The notes under the pieces were generated by a model. It worked only from the letters and a program-made list of their open reading frames with translations. It ran no database searches and was not told where the DNA came from. The translations under genes were made by a program, and so were the position numbers. From contig MFDZ01000025.1 of NCBI GenBank assembly GCA_001777455.1, positions 4,114 through 11,267 on the forward strand: a stretch of 7,154 bases of DNA, in the 5' to 3' direction. This DNA comes from Candidatus Daviesbacteria bacterium RIFCSPLOWO2_02_FULL_41_8. Lineage in GTDB: Bacteria; Patescibacteriota; Microgenomatia; Daviesbacterales; UBA10151. Below are positions 5,615-7,154 of the stretch, in pieces (position 1 is the stretch's first letter; each line of letters begins with the position of its first letter).

Positions 5615-5893
5615 ATGGATAAAAGAAGCTTTGTCTGGTGGTTATGGGTATTAATTCCAATCTTAGCTATTCTATATGAAAAATTTAGTTTTTACCTGAA
5701 TAATACCCAACAGAAAATACTTCAAATTATCCTTTTGGGATTACTGGTTTTTCTAATCTACTTTTATATTCCAGTAATGTTAAAATTGAAAAGTAAATTG
5801 TATATTTTTTTAATGATAATTACAGCCATATTACTAGTACTACTATTCTCGGATTATCAAAGGTTTCTAAAGGCAGACTCCATAATTCCATAA
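5615..5893 (+). CDS. Small hydrophobic membrane protein of unknown function (three predicted helices)
   Basis: From the ATG at 5615 the frame encodes 92 residues; a TTG three codons earlier is a less likely start. Three hydrophobic stretches can span the membrane: about residues 6-21 (FVWWLWVLIPILAILY), 34-56 (ILQIILLGLLVFLIYFYIPV and on) and 61-79 (KLYIFLMIITAILLVLLF). Charged residues lie between and after them, and the C-terminus is short and polar. It is the only plus-strand gene, divergent from the DHH-like gene and convergent with infB. No Shine-Dalgarno precedes the ATG; TATATT ends 7 nt upstream. I do not recognise a family. Ordered helices and charged loops favour a real gene, but A+T-rich DNA can give hydrophobic frames by chance. 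Confidence 0.5.
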   Translation: MDKRSFVWWLWVLIPILAILYEKFSFYLNNTQQKILQIILLGLLVFLIYFYIPVMLKLKSKLYIFLMIITAILLVLLFSDYQRFLKADSIIP

Positions 5894-5927
5894 AAGTTAT
5901 TAACCTTTTACACTGCCTCTCCTACTC

Positions 5928-5971
5928 TTGACATACAATTGTATACCTTTTTCTTGTCCCCAATATGTCAA
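5928..5971. repeat. Nested inverted repeat with outward-inward TTGACA ends
   Basis: TTGACATA (5928-5935) is perfectly inverted as TATGTCAA (5964-5971), 28 bp apart. A 12-bp palindrome, ATACAATTGTAT (5933-5944), overlaps the left copy. Each arm contains a consensus -35 (TTGACA) pointing inward, but no good -10 lies at 16-18 bp on either strand. It could be an operator pair or part of a repeat element. Confidence 0.5.
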
Positions 5972-5997
5972 AAATAACTTCCACCCCGGGGGTGGAA
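5970..5997 (-). terminator. Possible intrinsic terminator for infB transcripts
   Basis: The palindrome TTCCACCCC-G-GGGGTGGAA (5979-5997) gives a perfect 9-bp GC-rich stem. On the minus strand it is followed by GTTATTTTT, a short U-rich tail. The 1-nt loop means the inner pairs must open, leaving about 7-8 bp. It lies some 300 nt past the infB stop, so the foldback would be in the 3' untranslated region. On the plus strand no T-run follows. Confidence 0.45.
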
Positions 5998-6052
5998 TTG
6001 TAGCTACACCTGCGGAATTCTTCTGCAATTGATGCAGAGAGCGTCTTTAAAT

Positions 6053-6182
6053 CTTTGACTTAGGAACTGCGCGCGTAAAGAATTCAAGGCGACGTTGCCA
6101 GGGGGAGGTCCGGCTCTGCCGGAGGGGGAAAACTTTCCCCCGGCCAGCGAGCCGCAGAATTCAGCGCGACTTCCAGTCAAAG
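6053..6182. repeat. GC-rich foldback element with long imperfect inverted arms
   Basis: The left arm (6053-6108) and the reverse complement of the right arm (about 6130-6182) share, in order, CTTTGACT, GGAA, CGCGC, GAATTC, GGC and GGGGG with short gaps. At the centre lie TCCGGC-TCT-GCCGGA (6109-6123) and an alternative GGGGGAAA-AC-TTTCCCCC (6124-6141). The element is much richer in G+C than its surroundings. There is no coding frame. It looks like an inserted non-coding repeat element able to fold into a long stem as RNA or a cruciform as DNA. Confidence 0.7.
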
Positions 6183-6184
6183 AA

Positions 6185-6210
6185 ACTTTTGGTACTTTTG
6201 GTTACAAAAG
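6185..6210. repeat. Tandem 9-mer followed by inverted copy
   Basis: ACTTTTGGT occurs twice back to back (6185-6193, 6194-6202). The second copy pairs with CAAAAG (6205-6210) as a 6-bp stem with loop GTTA. It touches the right arm of the foldback and is probably part of the same element. Confidence 0.6.
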
Positions 6211-6230
6211 GACATAAAAAAGAATAATAT

Positions 6231-6289
6231 AGATTGCCACCCATTCGACTCGCTACGCTCGCTCAGGGTAAACTATCCTCGTAATGACA
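6231..6289. repeat. Mosaic palindromic repeat unit just downstream of infB
   Basis: Read on the minus strand it begins TGTCATTACGAG and ends GTGGCAATCT, the ends of the 429-463 and 3800-3832 units with one changed base. Its centre is longer and includes a CTCGCTACGCTCGCTCAGGG segment (6249-6268) of a second type. It begins 11 nt past the infB stop. Confidence 0.7.
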
Positions 6290-6300
6290 AGAGGAAAAAA

Positions 6301-7154
6301 CTAAATTACTCTAAAGGATTCGACGACGTCACCAATTGCAAAATCTACCGGGGGGTCAAAGAGCATGCCGCAGTCATTGCCTTTTTCCACCTTATTAACC
6401 TCTTCCTTCACCTTTTTCAACGACTTAAGTTTAGTCTCACCAAGCAATACTCCTTCCCTCATCACCCTGATCTTTTGTCCTTTGGCAATTATTCCCTCTA
6501 TCATTCGACAGCCGGCAATTTTTTCGAGTTTGCCATGAGGAAATTCGGCAATAATATTGGCCTTCCCCAACACTTCTTCCAACTGCCCCACTTCCAGCAA
6601 AGTATTAACTACCTCCTCTACATCTTCCAGCAGTTCATAAATAATATTGTAGGTCCTGATTAAAACATGTTCATTCTCAGCCATTTTTTGAGCTGTCGGA
6701 GCAACTTTAACATTAAATCCAATCACAATGGCCCCAACTGAGGAAGCCAGTTTAATATTTTCCTCTCCGATATCCCCGGTGCCGGTGGCAATATAATCCA
6801 CTATTTTTCGCTCAGTATTGAACTTTTCTAAAGATGCTTGAATTGCCTCCAAAGAGCCCTGTTTATCAGCTTTAATAATCACTTTCAGGGTTTTAGTGTT
6901 ACCCTGTTGCAGTTTCTCTACCAACGATTGCAAGATTTCTGCCTCTTTTACTTCAGCCGGCTCCCCCAAAACCGCCCCAACTCCCGGCACCGCTTCCAAA
7001 CCCAACACTTCTACCGGAGTTGAAGGCCCGGCTGAATTTACCGGCTTACCACTCCAGTCAAACATCCCCCGGACCTTACTCTTAATTTCGCCCACTTCTA
7101 TTTGATCTCCTTTTTTCAAAGTGCCATTCCTGATTAAAATCGTGGCAATCGGTC
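6301..7154 (-). CDS. infB: Translation initiation factor IF-2, C-terminal part (partial at window edge)
   Basis: IF-2 is the GTPase that brings formyl-Met-tRNA to the 30S subunit and promotes subunit joining. The 283 residues in the window start in domain II: ATILIRNGTLKKGDQIEVG continues the frame to the window edge, so the TTG at 7119 is internal, not a start. A linker follows, then domain III (IIKADKQGSLEAIQASL, about 92-108, through GFNVKVAPTAQKMAE), a helical segment, and the tRNA-binding C-terminal domain with IAGCRMIEG (212-220), SLKKVKEEV and NDCGM. The GTPase domain and start lie outside the window. The end (DVVESFRVI) is normal, so nothing is truncated at the C-terminus. It would be the first gene of the translation cluster, but rbfA does not follow; a repeat begins 11 nt past the stop. 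Confidence 0.96.
   Translation of the reverse strand, partial: PIATILIRNGTLKKGDQIEVGEIKSKVRGMFDWSGKPVNSAGPSTPVEVLGLEAVPGVGAVLGEPAEVKEAEILQSLVEKLQQGNTKTLKVIIKADKQGSLEAIQASLEKFNTERKIVDYIATGTGDIGEENIKLASSVGAIVIGFNVKVAPTAQKMAENEHVLIRTYNIIYELLEDVEEVVNTLLEVGQLEEVLGKANIIAEFPHGKLEKIAGCRMIEGIIAKGQKIRVMREGVLLGETKLKSLKKVKEEVNKVEKGNDCGMLFDPPVDFAIGDVVESFRVI

Larger units (their letters stand above)
5894..6300. other. Gene-free region of palindromes and repeats downstream of infB
   Basis: No plausible coding frame was found in these 407 bases. From left to right the region holds a nested inverted repeat (5928-5971), a 19-nt GC-rich palindrome (5979-5997), the palindrome TGTAGCTACA (5999-6008), a 6-bp hairpin with an ATTGA loop (6022-6038), a large GC-rich foldback (6053-6182), a tandem 9-mer with hairpin (6185-6210) and a mosaic repeat unit (6231-6289). 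rbfA, the usual gene after infB, is absent. Confidence 0.8.

Noticed and set aside
5928..5956. Plus-strand promoter from the perfect TTGACA
   Set aside because: No acceptable -10 lies 16-18 bp downstream and no gene follows on that strand within the window.
6301..7119. infB frame starting at the TTG at 7119
   Set aside because: The reading frame continues upstream with recognisable IF-2 domain II residues to the window edge, so this codon is internal.

Overview
The window looks like chromosomal DNA from an uncultivated bacterium of the Patescibacteria (Candidate Phyla Radiation), possibly of the Microgenomates group. This is an inference. It rests on A+T-rich DNA, reduced gene neighbourhoods, a Lon protease without its usual N-terminal domain, a polynucleotide phosphorylase with a long Gly/Arg tail, and single-pass membrane proteins with a 'YPADW' extracytoplasmic domain. 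No rRNA, tRNA, transposase, phage gene or CRISPR array was seen.

Layout (all genes but one on the minus strand). 1-347: start of a Lon-type AAA+ protease, cut by the window edge. 348-577: spacer packed with short palindromic repeats. 578-1270: a membrane-anchored extracytoplasmic protein. 1271-1481: spacer with one long hairpin. 1482-3788: pnp, with all catalytic residues. 3789-4030: rpsO-pnp spacer with two mosaic repeat units, a 68-nt heptamer-repeat hairpin and a strong extended -10. 4031-4300: rpsO, with a promoter and short leader upstream. 4392-5441: a catalytically degenerate DHH-family protein. 5442-5605: divergent promoter region. 5615-5893 (plus strand): a small three-helix membrane protein. 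5894-6300: gene-free, dense with palindromes, including a ~130-bp GC-rich foldback element. 6301-7154: C-terminal part of infB, cut by the window edge.

The core is a reduced form of the widespread bacterial cluster infB - rbfA - nrnA(DHH) - truB - ribF - rpsO - pnp, which joins translation initiation, ribosome maturation and RNA turnover. infB, a DHH-type gene, rpsO and pnp keep their order and orientation. rbfA, truB and ribF are absent from the places expected for them. The DHH gene sits where nrnA would be but has lost its metal-binding motifs. IF2 and S15 act in initiation and the 30S subunit; PNPase degrades RNA and, in well-studied bacteria, controls its own mRNA through a leader hairpin. 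The long hairpin ahead of pnp may be a local version of this.

The main points of interest are the degenerate DHH protein, the N-terminally short Lon, the pnp leader, a family of repeats with fixed ends and variable centres, and the foldback element downstream of infB.
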